From assembly GCF_000317205.1 (NCBI RefSeq), contig NZ_AJLK01000167.1:19517-83516 (forward strand): DNA of 64,000 bases, given 5' to 3'. The stretch's first letter is position 1, and each line of letters begins with the position of its first letter. A program made the position numbers and the translations under genes. Shown here piece after piece: positions 9,496 to 18,955 of the stretch. The notes under the pieces were generated by a model. That model was not told the origin of the DNA. It saw only the letters and a program-made list of their open reading frames with translations, and ran no database searches. The stretch is from Fischerella muscicola PCC 7414 (GTDB taxonomy: Bacteria; Cyanobacteriota; Cyanobacteriia; Cyanobacteriales; Nostocaceae).

Positions 9496-12078
9496 TCACT
9501 TATCCTTAAATGTCCATACACCATCATCCCAATCTGCATCTGAAGGAGGTTTTTGCAACCAGTATAGACAACGGTTGTAATGCATCTTTGCAGCTTGGTC
9601 ATTTTTGTCTATTTCCAAAACTCTGGCAAACTCAGCTTTGGCAGAGAAAAACTGACGATTCAGATAAAAATGTCGTCCTTTTTGATAATGTTCAATTAAT
9701 TGTAATTTTTCACTACCTATGTTTTCGGAACGCAAGCCTACTAATTCATATATGGCTACTGGTTCATTCCTACCTTTGACACGAATGTAATCTAGTTCTC
9801 TAGCCCAGATATAATCTTTACAGGGGTGGTATGTTTTGTCACTGATAATAATGTCACAGCCGTACTGCTTGCTGACGCTTTCTAGACGAGAACCAAGGTT
9901 GACTCCATCACCAATCGCTGTAAATTCCATCCGTTTGCTAGAACCAATATTGCCACTGATGACCACATCAGAATTAATACCAATACCAATATTAATGCGT
10001 GGCTTGTTACGGGCATGACGACGGGCATTAAATTCTTGCAGACGGCGGCGCATTTCTAAAGATGTCTGCACCGCCATCCAAGCGTGTTCTTGCAAAGGCA
10101 AGGGAGAACCATACACAGCCATGATGGCATCTCCTATATATTTATCAAGAGTACCCTTATACTTAAATACAGCTTCTACCATAGATTCAAAATATTCATT
10201 GAGCATACTTACCACTTCTTCCGCTTCTAGGTTTTCTGTCAAAGTGGTGTAGCCACGGATATCGGAGAATAAAATTGAAACTTCTTTGCGATCGCCTCCC
10301 AGCTTAGCATCGTCCAATTTCAGTAATTCTTCTGCTAATTCCTGAGTCATGTAACGATACATCGTACTTTTGAGGCGCTTTTCATCACTAATATCATCCA
10401 TGACTACTAGCGCCCCCCGCACTTGGCGATGATTGCTAGCATCGGCAATTGTGTTAATTGATAAATTTACACTGTGTTGCACTTCGTCATTAGATACTAA
10501 GGTGCGATCGGGATAATACTGTTCGCGATATTTGATCTCTGCTGCATTTAAAGCATGGTGACACCATTTTTTAAAGTTACCTTCTTTAATCCGAATGATG
10601 TCAGTAATTAATTTACCTTCTAGTTTGTCTGCTGCTTCCAAACCTAATAAGCGCTTGGCACTCTCATTTGCAGCGATAATATGACCAGTTTTATCTGTAG
10701 AAATAACACCATTAGAGAGGCTGCGGAGAATATCTCGCTGCATTTGTTCTTGTTGCTTGACTGTGGCAAATAACTTCGCATTTTGCAGTGCCACTCCCGC
10801 TTGAATATTAAAAGCTTCCATAAACTCTTCGTCGTTGCGATCAAAGCTAGCTTGGAAACATTCGGGGGCTAGGGGCCAATGGGCGGGGTTATAAAGAGGA
10901 AAATCACCAGTTTTCTTTTTGTTGACTAGTTGGGTGACACCAATCAATTCGCGATCAGCGTTAAATACTGGCATACAAAGTAAGCTACAAGTACGATAGC
11001 CATTTTGCTGATCAATTTGTTTGGCTGTATCCGAGTCAGGATGATTATACAAGTCAAAGGGAATATTTAGTGTTTTGCCGGATGCTGCGACTATCCCAGC
11101 GAATCCTTTGCCAATGGGGACACGTAATTCTTTGGTGGAACCATTATCTTGAGTGATTTTCGTCCATAATTCATGGTGATCGCGATCTACTAACCATAGA
11201 GTACTGCGATCAGCGTTCATTAATTCCTTGGCTTCATCCATCACCCGTTTGAGGGTGTCTTCTAAATCGAGACTGCTTTGAGAAAGGGATTTGATCGCCT
11301 TCATCAGTGCTGCTGCGGCCCTTTGTTTTTGAGTAGCGACATAAAAAGAGCGTGACGACTCTAAAATTAAGCGAATAGAAGGGGCAAACTCCTGAAATAG
11401 CTGTTCATCAACACTAGTAAAGCCTCTAATATCAATTCGTTCTGATAGTGGTGCATGGCAATTGTTGGGATATTTTAATTTATTCAGCAATTGCACCACT
11501 GCCACTAACCGCCCTTGTTCGTTTAACAAAGGCAAAGCTAGCATTGTGTAAGTACGGTAGCTGGTACTTTTTTCTTGTTCTTGGGCAAAACGAGAACGTG
11601 GATCGTCGTAAAAATCAAAAGGAATATTGATCACCCGTTTATAAGTAGCTACTTCCCCAGCAATACCCTTATCAGCCGGAATGCGAATTTCTAAAGAGCG
11701 ATCGCCCTCCCCCCCAGCTACAATTGACCACAATTCTTGTTTTTCTTCATCCAATAAAAATATTGTCGTTCGGTCTGCTCCTAATAATTCCCCTGTTTTC
11801 AAAGTGATAGACTGTAACATTTCTTGCAAGATTGTCTCAAAGCCATGAGAGTCCAGCATGGATAGGGTTTGATTGACAATCAGTAACTTTTGTTCTACTT
11901 CCTTAACGACTTGTTTAAAAGTATCCTGCTTGAGAGGAGCAAGAAACGAAGAAATAGTCCCTTGTCTTTTAGCAAGAGTACCCACAGGAGCAGTATTTTG
12001 CGGCGAATCGTGGTTTTCGCTGCGAACACCTATAATCAAATCGGCGGCTTCACCGCAACTACGTTGTTGAACTGACAT
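9496..12078 (-). CDS. cyaB: GAF-GAF-PAS class III adenylate cyclase (CyaB1/CyaB2 type)
   Basis: 860 aa; order is GAF-A (about 70-230), GAF-B (about 255-430), PAS (about 445-560), cyclase (about 590-770), then a TPR-like tail. The length and order match Anabaena CyaB1 and CyaB2 (about 860 aa), where tandem GAF domains bind cAMP and activate synthesis. Both GAFs keep the spaced NK...F...DE cyclic-nucleotide motif (NKLKYP...FTSVDE; NKKKTGDF...NDEE). Metal-binding Asp residues are in FSDIRGYTT and YIGDAIMAVYG; the adenine-specifying Lys is in LDKYIGD with Thr in FTAIGDG; NLGSRLE carries the transition-state Asn/Arg. All catalytic residues are present, so ATP to cAMP activity is expected. I cannot tell whether it is the B1 or B2 orthologue. 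Confidence 0.95.
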   Translation of the reverse strand: MSVQQRSCGEAADLIIGVRSENHDSPQNTAPVGTLAKRQGTISSFLAPLKQDTFKQVVKEVEQKLLIVNQTLSMLDSHGFETILQEMLQSITLKTGELLGADRTTIFLLDEEKQELWSIVAGGEGDRSLEIRIPADKGIAGEVATYKRVINIPFDFYDDPRSRFAQEQEKSTSYRTYTMLALPLLNEQGRLVAVVQLLNKLKYPNNCHAPLSERIDIRGFTSVDEQLFQEFAPSIRLILESSRSFYVATQKQRAAAALMKAIKSLSQSSLDLEDTLKRVMDEAKELMNADRSTLWLVDRDHHELWTKITQDNGSTKELRVPIGKGFAGIVAASGKTLNIPFDLYNHPDSDTAKQIDQQNGYRTCSLLCMPVFNADRELIGVTQLVNKKKTGDFPLYNPAHWPLAPECFQASFDRNDEEFMEAFNIQAGVALQNAKLFATVKQQEQMQRDILRSLSNGVISTDKTGHIIAANESAKRLLGLEAADKLEGKLITDIIRIKEGNFKKWCHHALNAAEIKYREQYYPDRTLVSNDEVQHSVNLSINTIADASNHRQVRGALVVMDDISDEKRLKSTMYRYMTQELAEELLKLDDAKLGGDRKEVSILFSDIRGYTTLTENLEAEEVVSMLNEYFESMVEAVFKYKGTLDKYIGDAIMAVYGSPLPLQEHAWMAVQTSLEMRRRLQEFNARRHARNKPRINIGIGINSDVVISGNIGSSKRMEFTAIGDGVNLGSRLESVSKQYGCDIIISDKTYHPCKDYIWARELDYIRVKGRNEPVAIYELVGLRSENIGSEKLQLIEHYQKGRHFYLNRQFFSAKAEFARVLEIDKNDQAAKMHYNRCLYWLQKPPSDADWDDGVWTFKDK

Positions 12079-12537
12079 AACTGACTTTTGATATAGGTAA
12101 TGGTTTTATGTGTTTAAGAATGTCGTTAATAATTATGTAAATGTTGCTACCAGCTAGGCTAGATTAACATATCCACAGTTTAATCTTTCTATAGAGCAAG
12201 CGTCACCCTGAGTACGGAGTAAAAGATGGGGTGATGAAGAGGTAGGATAATGGTGTGATGGGGTGATGGGGTGATGAGATGATGAAGTGGTATAAGCACA
12301 GGAGTCGATTTTTTACCATATTTTTAATCGTAAATTCACTAGCACTAAATAGATACCACAGTCCAGGCTAGGCGTAAAGCTCAGCTTTGTGCCTTAGTGC
12401 TTTGGTGGTTCAAAAGACACTAAGACACGAAGAAATAAAAACCAGCTTTGCGGAAAAGGTAGTATTTTTAAACGCAGAGTTACGCAGAGTAAGCGCACCA
12501 GGGACGCGGAGGTTTGAGGAAGATTATTCGCTGGGGA
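12079..12537. repeat. 459-bp spacer with simple repeats
   Basis: Contains short tandem GTGATGGG-type repeats at about 12228-12290 (several GATGGGGT units) and, at about 12385-12440, the dispersed spacer text TTAGTGCTTTGGTGGTTCA / CACTAAGACACGAAG, which recurs in altered form at 15370-15440. No gene was seen. Confidence 0.5.
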
Positions 12538-13704
12538 TTAATGAAATATCAGACTTAGCTGTTCTATTAATTTATTAATATGTGTTTGCTCATGAGTTGC
12601 CATGAGAGAAATTCTGATTCTACTGGTAGGAACGGTGGGAGGACGAATCGCAGGGGCAAAAATACCAGCAGATTTGAGTTGGTTTCCTGCTTGGAGTGCG
12701 TCTGTTGCACTAGCAAATTGTAGACAGAGAATGGGTGATTCTGAAGGTAGTAGTTTAAGATTGGGTAAGTATTGGTGTATTAATTTTTTTAAGTAATCTA
12801 CATTTTTCCACAATTGAGTGCGGCGTTGTGGTTCTTGTTGAATAATATTTATTGCCGCTAACGCTGCGGCTGTATCTGCGGGTGAAAGGGCTGTAGTGTA
12901 AATCCAACTCGGGGCGCGATTTCGTAAATAGTCGATGAGTGTTGCACTTCCAGCTACATAGCCACCCAAGCTACCTAAAGCTTTACTCAATGTCCCAATT
13001 TGTACTAATTGCTTACCTGTACAGCCGAAATGTTCGACGCACCCTGCACCTGTTTTTCCTAATACCCCAGTTGCGTGGGCTTCATCGACTAGCAGCATAC
13101 AGCTAAATTCTTGGGCTAGATCAATTAGTGCAGGTAAAGGACATAAATCTCCATCCATGCTGAAGACGCTATCGGTAGCGATCAAACAGCGTCGATAGTC
13201 TGGGCGTAATCTTTGTAACTCGCTTTTGACTGCTTCAACATCACAGTGGGGGTATTCAACAATTTTTGCACCACTGAGAATTGCCCCATTTTTCAGGCTG
13301 GAGTGATTATACTGGTCAGCTAAAACTAAATCTCGCTTGCCTACTAAGGCTGTGATTGCACCCAAATTTGCTAGATAGCCAGAACTGAATACAACTGCAT
13401 CTTCTGTTTGCTTGAGGGATGCGATCGCTTTTTCTAGTTCTCTGTGTATTTTTCTGTGTCCACTGAGTAGTCGGGAACCAGTACTGCCAGTGCCAAATTC
13501 TTGCACAGCAGCAGTAGCTGCAAGTATCAAACGCTCATCCCCAGCTAATCCCAAATAGTCATTACTGGCAAAATTAATTACTTCCTGCCCCTGGAGTAAC
13601 ACTGTCGCACCAGGACAACCCTCGATGGTTTGTACCGAACGATACCAGTCTGCACGGTGAATTGTTGCCAGAGATTGTTCTATCCAAGCGTAGGGATCGG
13701 ACAT
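12538..13704 (-). CDS. bioF: 8-amino-7-oxononanoate synthase (biotin synthesis)
   Basis: 388 aa, the normal BioF length. PLP enzyme of the alpha-oxoamine synthase family joining pimeloyl-CoA/ACP and alanine. Visible motifs: [12 protein letters not shown] near the N-terminus, [20 protein letters not shown] (Asp207 contacts the PLP ring nitrogen) and [13 protein letters not shown] with the Schiff-base Lys241. No other biotin gene is adjacent. It is 213 bp downstream of ruvA on the same strand, with repeats in between, so operon membership is doubtful. Confidence 0.97.
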   Translation of the reverse strand: MSDPYAWIEQSLATIHRADWYRSVQTIEGCPGATVLLQGQEVINFASNDYLGLAGDERLILAATAAVQEFGTGSTGSRLLSGHRKIHRELEKAIASLKQTEDAVVFSSGYLANLGAITALVGKRDLVLADQYNHSSLKNGAILSGAKIVEYPHCDVEAVKSELQRLRPDYRRCLIATDSVFSMDGDLCPLPALIDLAQEFSCMLLVDEAHATGVLGKTGAGCVEHFGCTGKQLVQIGTLSKALGSLGGYVAGSATLIDYLRNRAPSWIYTTALSPADTAAALAAINIIQQEPQRRTQLWKNVDYLKKLIHQYLPNLKLLPSESPILCLQFASATDALQAGNQLKSAGIFAPAIRPPTVPTSRIRISLMATHEQTHINKLIEQLSLIFH

Positions 13705-13917
13705 TGGGGAGGTGGGGGGGACAAGGGAGAGGGGGGAGACAAGGAAGACAAGGAGGACGACTTGGGGGACGGGGTGACGCGGAGGGAGAAAAACTAAATA
13801 ACTAATGACAAATGACTAATAACTACTAACAAACCAACAACCACCAACAACTAACCACTAACGAATAACTAATAATGAACAACTAATAACTAAATAATAA
13901 TAAATAATTACTATTGA
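13705..13917. repeat. Low-complexity spacer with heptamer-like repeats
   Basis: First half is G/A-rich (GGGGGACAAGGGAGAGG type), second half consists of variants of TAACTAATGAC and CAACCAACAACC. These are the short tandemly repeated sequences usual in Nostocales. No gene was seen. Confidence 0.6.
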
Positions 13918-14556
13918 CTAATGACTACATTCAGTACTACTAAGATGAGCGATCGCTTGTCTGAGCCATTCTTCTACGTATGCGTCTTTTGGTAGTCCAA
14001 TGTCTTCGCTAACTACATGCAAAGCGTGACTTACTTCAGTTGGAGTGTACCCCAATGCAAGCAGAGCCATTTGCACTTCTTCGAGAATTCCTGGTGCTGG
14101 ACCGCCTGTAGCGACGAAGAAGCCTGCTGTTTTGCGCCATTCGATTAATTTGCTTTTCAATTCCAAACAAATGCGTTCTGCGGTTTTTTTGCCAACGCCA
14201 GGCGCTTGAATTAACAGTTGAATATTACCAGTGATAATAGTCTGGACTAATTCTGGAAGTTCCAGAGTATCTAATAAAGCGATCGCCAAAGCAGCACCGA
14301 TACCACTCACACTCAGCAAGTGGCGAAATACGTCCCTTTCTGCTGGGGAACCAAAACCGTACAGCAACGGCACTTCCTCACGAATTTGGTAATGGGTAAA
14401 TACTTGTACTTCACCTCCCGATTCTGGTAGCTGCTGTGCTAACCGTGCCGGGATTTGTAAATCGTAACCAATACCATTGACTTCGAGAGTGAGGATATGA
14501 CGATTTCCACTCTGTTTTTGAATGCCAGCAACGATGCCTTTAAGATAACTAATCAT
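13918..14556 (-). CDS. ruvA: Holliday junction branch migration protein RuvA
   Basis: 212 aa; the E. coli protein is about 203. Domain I OB fold starts [12 protein letters not shown]; domain II has two helix-hairpin-helix motifs, one around [19 protein letters not shown] and one around [17 protein letters not shown]; a short C-terminal RuvB-binding domain ([13 protein letters not shown]) ends the chain. RuvA tetramers hold the four-way junction and recruit RuvB. Its ATG shares one base with the stop of the upstream spp gene (TAATG), so the two are likely cotranslated. ruvC is in the same window at 52604; ruvB was not seen. Confidence 0.98.
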   Translation of the reverse strand: MISYLKGIVAGIQKQSGNRHILTLEVNGIGYDLQIPARLAQQLPESGGEVQVFTHYQIREEVPLLYGFGSPAERDVFRHLLSVSGIGAALAIALLDTLELPELVQTIITGNIQLLIQAPGVGKKTAERICLELKSKLIEWRKTAGFFVATGGPAPGILEEVQMALLALGYTPTEVSHALHVVSEDIGLPKDAYVEEWLRQAIAHLSSTECSH

Positions 14557-15305
14557 TATTCCATCAGTCCAAAATATCTTAAGCCTTCCAAGATACCACC
14601 TGCACAGGCATTTTGTGCCAAGTAGCGGTGGTTAGCGGGATTTTCATTGTGCCACTGGAGTAACTCCTGACGAGCATTCCCAACAATAATCCCCCGTTCA
14701 TTGCCTGTTGCGAATAAAGCAATATCATTACCAGAATCACCACAGACAACAGTTTGCTCTGCTACAAATTTCCACTTTTGACGAAGAAACTGTACTGCCT
14801 GACCTTTATCGCTCCTGCGAGGCACAATGTCAAGGTCTATACCGCTACTGTAGATTAACTTTACATTTAAATTAGATTTGAGCAATTCCGACTCTAGTTT
14901 TGGTAAAACTGCTACAGATGCCTCCTGTTCTAAGAAAAAACTTACTTTGAAAGGACGCTGTTCAGAATTTGGTTGTGGTTTTAACTCAGTGAATTCCGCT
15001 GTTTTAGCTAACACTAAATTTCTGTCCCAACCCTGTGAAAGTATTGCTGCCCAAGTTGAGTCTGGGCTGTCGCTACCATCCAAGTATATTTCTGTTCCTA
15101 CAGATAAAATCAGGGCATCTGGTTTAAGAAGATTTTTTTCTTCTTGCAGTTCACGGTACAGAACAGGCGATCGCCCAGTAGCATAAACAATCTTGGTACC
15201 ATATTCTTTACGATGTCTTTGCAGGCGCTCATTTAATAACAGCAGCGCTTGATCATCGCCTACGAGAGTATGGTCTAAATCAGTTACAAATAAAAATCCA
15301 GCCAT
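14556..15305 (-). CDS. spp: Sucrose-phosphate phosphatase
   Basis: 249 aa, the usual cyanobacterial SPP length. HAD-superfamily fold with cofilin-like cap: motif I DLDHTL (nucleophile and acid/base Asp pair), motif II ATGRS, the motif III lysine in [11 protein letters not shown], and motif [13 protein letters not shown]. It hydrolyses sucrose-6-phosphate to sucrose, the last step of sucrose synthesis, which matters for salt tolerance and for feeding heterocysts in this group. It overlaps ruvA by one base. No sucrose-phosphate synthase is nearby. Confidence 0.92.
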   Translation of the reverse strand: MAGFLFVTDLDHTLVGDDQALLLLNERLQRHRKEYGTKIVYATGRSPVLYRELQEEKNLLKPDALILSVGTEIYLDGSDSPDSTWAAILSQGWDRNLVLAKTAEFTELKPQPNSEQRPFKVSFFLEQEASVAVLPKLESELLKSNLNVKLIYSSGIDLDIVPRRSDKGQAVQFLRQKWKFVAEQTVVCGDSGNDIALFATGNERGIIVGNARQELLQWHNENPANHRYLAQNACAGGILEGLRYFGLME

Positions 15306-16145
15306 GGCTACCTCTTTGTGCTAGCTCTACACCAAAAGTGTATGCCGTTTTTGCACCAATCTTATCTGCTTGGTGTATTAGTGCCTTAGTGGTTAAATAA
15401 AATTTGTATTTCACCACAAAGACATCAAGACACAAAGAAAATTTAATTTTTAGGATTGCACCACCACAGAGTTAAGTATTAAATTTAACTTAAAATTCCT
15501 GTAAATAATTGCACTCACACTTAGCTGCGATCGCTCAAAATTATGGTCGGTAAATCTGCGGTAACTAAGCAATTGAGTCACCCCCAAATAAACTGCGCCC
15601 TAATAGCCCCAGCCTACTTTTAGTAGACTGAAATGAATAACTCCTTCAACCCATTTAAGTGGGTTCTGGCCCCGCGTCCCAAATTTATTTGAGGGCGGAT
15701 TTTGGGCTAATGAAATCCATCGAACTCACGTTAATGGTGAAAAACCAACAATCACCAATTAGCAATTACCAATCACCAGTTTTATCCATTAAAGTCTCGC
15801 TTATGAGGTTTCATAAATAAAAACCTATATTTATCATAGTATTTTTCTTAAAATTTTAGTCTTGACATTTACCACTTTACTTATGACGCAAAGTATGCAA
15901 TTGAGAACAATAGATTTAAAACAATAGTAACTATAGGATAAAAAATGTATAAGAATTTATTACAGTAGTTATCGTCGAATTGTCTAGGTAAGTAATTCCA
16001 TTTTGGGACATATAAGGATAATCTATATTTAACAAGATTAAGCAAATATAAATTTGTTTGAACTCCCATAGCAACGTTGTCTGGAAGTAACGGTTGTGAA
16101 AACACAACCGCTATTTAGTCTTGCTGCAAATCTAGAGGTGAGTTA
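15306..16145. other. 840-bp intergenic region upstream of ndhF
   Basis: Three parts can be seen: a dispersed spacer repeat at about 15365-15440 (TAGTGCCTTAGTGGTTAAA and CACCACAAAGACATC), a more G/C-rich structured block at 15604-15709 listed separately, and an A/T-rich stretch up to 16145 which should hold the ndhF promoter. A possible RBS (AGAGGTGAG) precedes the ndhF ATG. Confidence 0.5.
15604..15709. other. Candidate structured element: three hairpins closed by an outer stem
   Basis: In order: TAGCCC (15604-15609), hairpin CTACTTTTAGTAG (15614-15626), hairpin AACCCA/TGGGTT (15648-15665), hairpin CCGC...GCGG with an AAAT/ATTT inner stem (15672-15698), then GGGCTA (15704-15709), which pairs with the first string. 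This is a three-arm multiloop in about 106 nt. The base composition differs from the flanks. It could be a small RNA, a 5' leader element or the tip of a non-autonomous mobile element; no known family was recognised. Confidence 0.4.
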
Positions 16146-18014
16146 ATGGCTCAGTTCCTGCTTGAAACGGTTTGGTTAGTACCTTTATATGCGTTAATAG
16201 GTGGGCTTTTAGCTGTACCATGGTCGCCGGGAATTATTAGGCGTACGGGGCCAAGACCGGCAGGGTATGTCAATTTAGTCATGACATTTTTAGCATTTCT
16301 TCATGCTACTTTGGCATTTCCTGCTACCTGGAATCAGCCTGCGTATCAAGTATTTATACCTTGGTTGAGTACTGCGGGTTTAAATCTCTCCATTGATTTA
16401 GAAATTTCCTCGGTCAGTGTTGGCGCAATGATCGTAGTCTGTGGCTTAAATTTGCTAGCACAGATTTATGCCATTGGCTACATGGAAATGGACTGGGGTT
16501 GGGGACGTTTCTATTCTTTGTTAGGAATGTTTGAAGCGGGACTATGCGCCCTGGCTTTGTGCAACAACCTATTCTTTAGCTATGTAATTCTAGAGATCCT
16601 GACTCTCGGAACCTACTTGCTCGTTGGATTATGGTTTATCCAACCTTTAGTAGTCACTGGGGCGAGAGATGCATTCCTAACTAAGCGGGTAGGCGACTTA
16701 TTCCTGTTGATGGGGGTACTGGCACTATGGCCTTTATCGGGAACTTGGAATTATACAGAATTAGCAGAGTGGGCAGCTACTGCTGATGTCAATCCAACAG
16801 TAATCGCACTGGTTGGTTTGGCGCTAATTGCAGGGCCAATGGGTAAATGCGCCCAGTTCCCTTTGCACCTGTGGTTAGATGAGGCAATGGAAGGGCCTAT
16901 CCCCAGTACAATTTTGCGTAACTCAGTAGTAGTTGCGAGTGGTGCTTGGGTGCTGATTAAACTACAACCTGTTTTTAACTTATCGCCGATAGTCTCTAGT
17001 GCGATGATTGGTATTGGTGCAATCACGGCGGTAGGTGCTTCCTTAATTGCGATCGCTCAAGTTGATATTAAACGCTGTTTGTCTTACTCTGTGAGTGCCT
17101 ACTTGGGTTTGGTGTTTATTGCCGTAGGTACACAGCAAGACGAAGCGGCGCTGTTGTTGGTACTTACCCACGCTTTAAGTGCAGCATTACTGGTAATGAG
17201 TACAGGTGCTGTTGTCTGGAACAGTATCACCCAAAATGTTACTTTGTTGGGTGGACTATGGTCACGTCGTCCAGTCTCCGGCTTAGCTTATGTAGTTGGT
17301 ATTTTGGGGCTAATTGGTTTTCCACCTCTAGGTAGCTTTTGGGCATTGTTGAAATTAGCAGATGGACTATGGACAACTAAACCTTGGCTAATTGGGGTAG
17401 TAATAGCAGTCAATGCTTTAACAGCTTTTAGCTTAACCAGAGAATTCTGTCTCGTGTTTGGTGGTAAACCCAAGCAAATGAGTGAGCGATCGCCTGAAGT
17501 TGGCTGGCAAATGGTGTTACCGATGATCATTTTGATGAGCTTTACTCTTCATTTACCTTTAATTTTGCAAAGCTTATCACTTCTACCTAGTTGGGCTGAA
17601 TTAAATAAAGATGTTGCACTACTGCTAATTTGGTCAAGCATTTTTGGTTGCAGCATCAGTGGTGTAATTTATCTAGGCAATGTGCCAAAACCAATTCGCC
17701 TACCTTGGAAAGGTTTACAAGATTTAATTGCCTACGATTTTTACACTCCCAAACTCTATCGGATGAGTATTGTTTTGAGTGTTGACCTCATTTCTAAACT
17801 AGCCGACATTGTTGATCGTTTCGTAGTCGATGGCATTGTTAACTTGGTTGGTTTAGCTTCCATTGGTGGTGGCGAAAGTCTTAAGTATAGTACCTCTGGA
17901 CAAACCCAATTTTATGCCTTCACTGTTCTGTTAGGAGTAGGTGTTTTAGGAATATTCGTCACTTGGCCCTACTGGGGAAATCAGTTCTTAGACATGATGT
18001 ATTTGTCTCGCTAA
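16146..18014 (+). CDS. ndhF: NAD(P)H-quinone oxidoreductase subunit NdhF (CO2-uptake type, F3/F4)
   Basis: 622 aa with about 15 membrane segments, shorter than the respiratory NdhF1 (about 690 aa), as expected for the NdhF3/F4 forms used in CO2 uptake. Family regions include GARDAFLTKRVGDLFLLMG, FPLHLWLDEAMEGP (charged proton-channel residues) and DIKRCLSYSVSAYLG. It is the distal antiporter-like subunit of the NDH-1M complex in the thylakoid membrane. It heads a cluster with carbonic anhydrase, ndhD and a ChpX/Y protein, which decides the CO2-uptake assignment. I cannot separate F3 (inducible) from F4 (constitutive) by reading. Confidence 0.95.
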   Translation: MAQFLLETVWLVPLYALIGGLLAVPWSPGIIRRTGPRPAGYVNLVMTFLAFLHATLAFPATWNQPAYQVFIPWLSTAGLNLSIDLEISSVSVGAMIVVCGLNLLAQIYAIGYMEMDWGWGRFYSLLGMFEAGLCALALCNNLFFSYVILEILTLGTYLLVGLWFIQPLVVTGARDAFLTKRVGDLFLLMGVLALWPLSGTWNYTELAEWAATADVNPTVIALVGLALIAGPMGKCAQFPLHLWLDEAMEGPIPSTILRNSVVVASGAWVLIKLQPVFNLSPIVSSAMIGIGAITAVGASLIAIAQVDIKRCLSYSVSAYLGLVFIAVGTQQDEAALLLVLTHALSAALLVMSTGAVVWNSITQNVTLLGGLWSRRPVSGLAYVVGILGLIGFPPLGSFWALLKLADGLWTTKPWLIGVVIAVNALTAFSLTREFCLVFGGKPKQMSERSPEVGWQMVLPMIILMSFTLHLPLILQSLSLLPSWAELNKDVALLLIWSSIFGCSISGVIYLGNVPKPIRLPWKGLQDLIAYDFYTPKLYRMSIVLSVDLISKLADIVDRFVVDGIVNLVGLASIGGGESLKYSTSGQTQFYAFTVLLGVGVLGIFVTWPYWGNQFLDMMYLSR

Positions 18015-18072
18015 CAGTGCATTGAGTAATAGGCGATCAGTTTTGTATCTCTGGTATTTGAGGAGCATCTAA

Positions 18073-18768
18073 GTGAAGAGAATTTTTTCCAGAAGAAATA
18101 TACTGAAGCTAGGTGCAGGAGCATTAGGTACAGGAGTGGTAACAGCCGGTGTTGGCTCTCAATTAGTTTCTCCACCAAAAGTAATTGCCGAAAATAATAT
18201 ATCTCCCGACCAAGCATTAAAAGAACTCATCGACGGTAATGAACGGTTTGTCAAAAGAAAACAAAAAAAGCGTAATCACTATACACGTCTAGTAGAAGTT
18301 TCCAAAACTCAGAAACCGTTTGCTTCTATTCTCAGTTGTGCAGATTCACGTGTTCCTTCAGAGATTATTTTTGACCAAGGATTTGGTGATTTATTTGTAT
18401 GTCGTGTGGCTGGAAATATCGCGATACCAGAAGAAATTGGCAGTCTCGAATTTGGCAGCTTAGTATTAGGTTCAAAAGTAATCATGGTACTAGGACATGA
18501 AAGATGTGGTGCGGTAGAGGCCACAATCAAAGGCGCTCAAGTCCCAGGTCAAATTGGTAGTTTACTGGCTGCCATCAAACCAGGTATTGAAAAGTCAAAA
18601 AATCAGCCTGGAGACAAGTTAGAAAATGCTTGTAAAGCCAACGTTTTGGCACAAGTAGAAAAATTGAAACAATCGCCAGTTCTCTCTCAATTAATTCAAG
18701 AAAATAAACTCAAAATTGTTGGTGGATACTATGATTTAGATACTGGCAAAGTAACAATGGTCAGTTAG
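18073..18768 (+). CDS. Exported beta-carbonic anhydrase (Tat signal) inside the CO2-uptake cluster
   Basis: 231 aa from GTG with a good RBS (AGGAG, 8 bases upstream). The N-terminus has a twin-arginine signal, SRRNILKLGAGALG, then a hydrophobic run, so export to periplasm or thylakoid lumen is likely. Beta-CA zinc site: Cys89 and Asp91-Arg93 in SCADSRVP, His142 and Cys145 in GHERCGAV. It interconverts CO2 and bicarbonate. It is 58 bp after ndhF and 187 bp before ndhD, so it is embedded among subunits of an NDH-1 CO2-hydration complex. An exported beta-CA (EcaB) has been reported to work with these complexes in Synechocystis; orthology here is inference. Confidence 0.93.
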   Translation: MKRIFSRRNILKLGAGALGTGVVTAGVGSQLVSPPKVIAENNISPDQALKELIDGNERFVKRKQKKRNHYTRLVEVSKTQKPFASILSCADSRVPSEIIFDQGFGDLFVCRVAGNIAIPEEIGSLEFGSLVLGSKVIMVLGHERCGAVEATIKGAQVPGQIGSLLAAIKPGIEKSKNQPGDKLENACKANVLAQVEKLKQSPVLSQLIQENKLKIVGGYYDLDTGKVTMVS

Positions 18769-18955
18769 CAAATTTACTAATTCTGTCGGCACAAATAAAG
18801 CGAACTGATGAGGAGCGTCAATAGTTAATTGTCAATGTTCATTTGTCACTCGGTATGGGATGAGTAATTAATTTTTCTCCCTTGTCCTCCTTGTCTCCCT
18901 TGTCTCTCTTTCCTTCGTCCGTACTTTAACAACATCAATTTTACCATTCCAAATT

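Noticed and set aside
15540..15760. tmRNA, 6S RNA or RNase P RNA
   Set aside because: None of the conserved core words of these RNAs was seen; kept only as an unnamed structured element.
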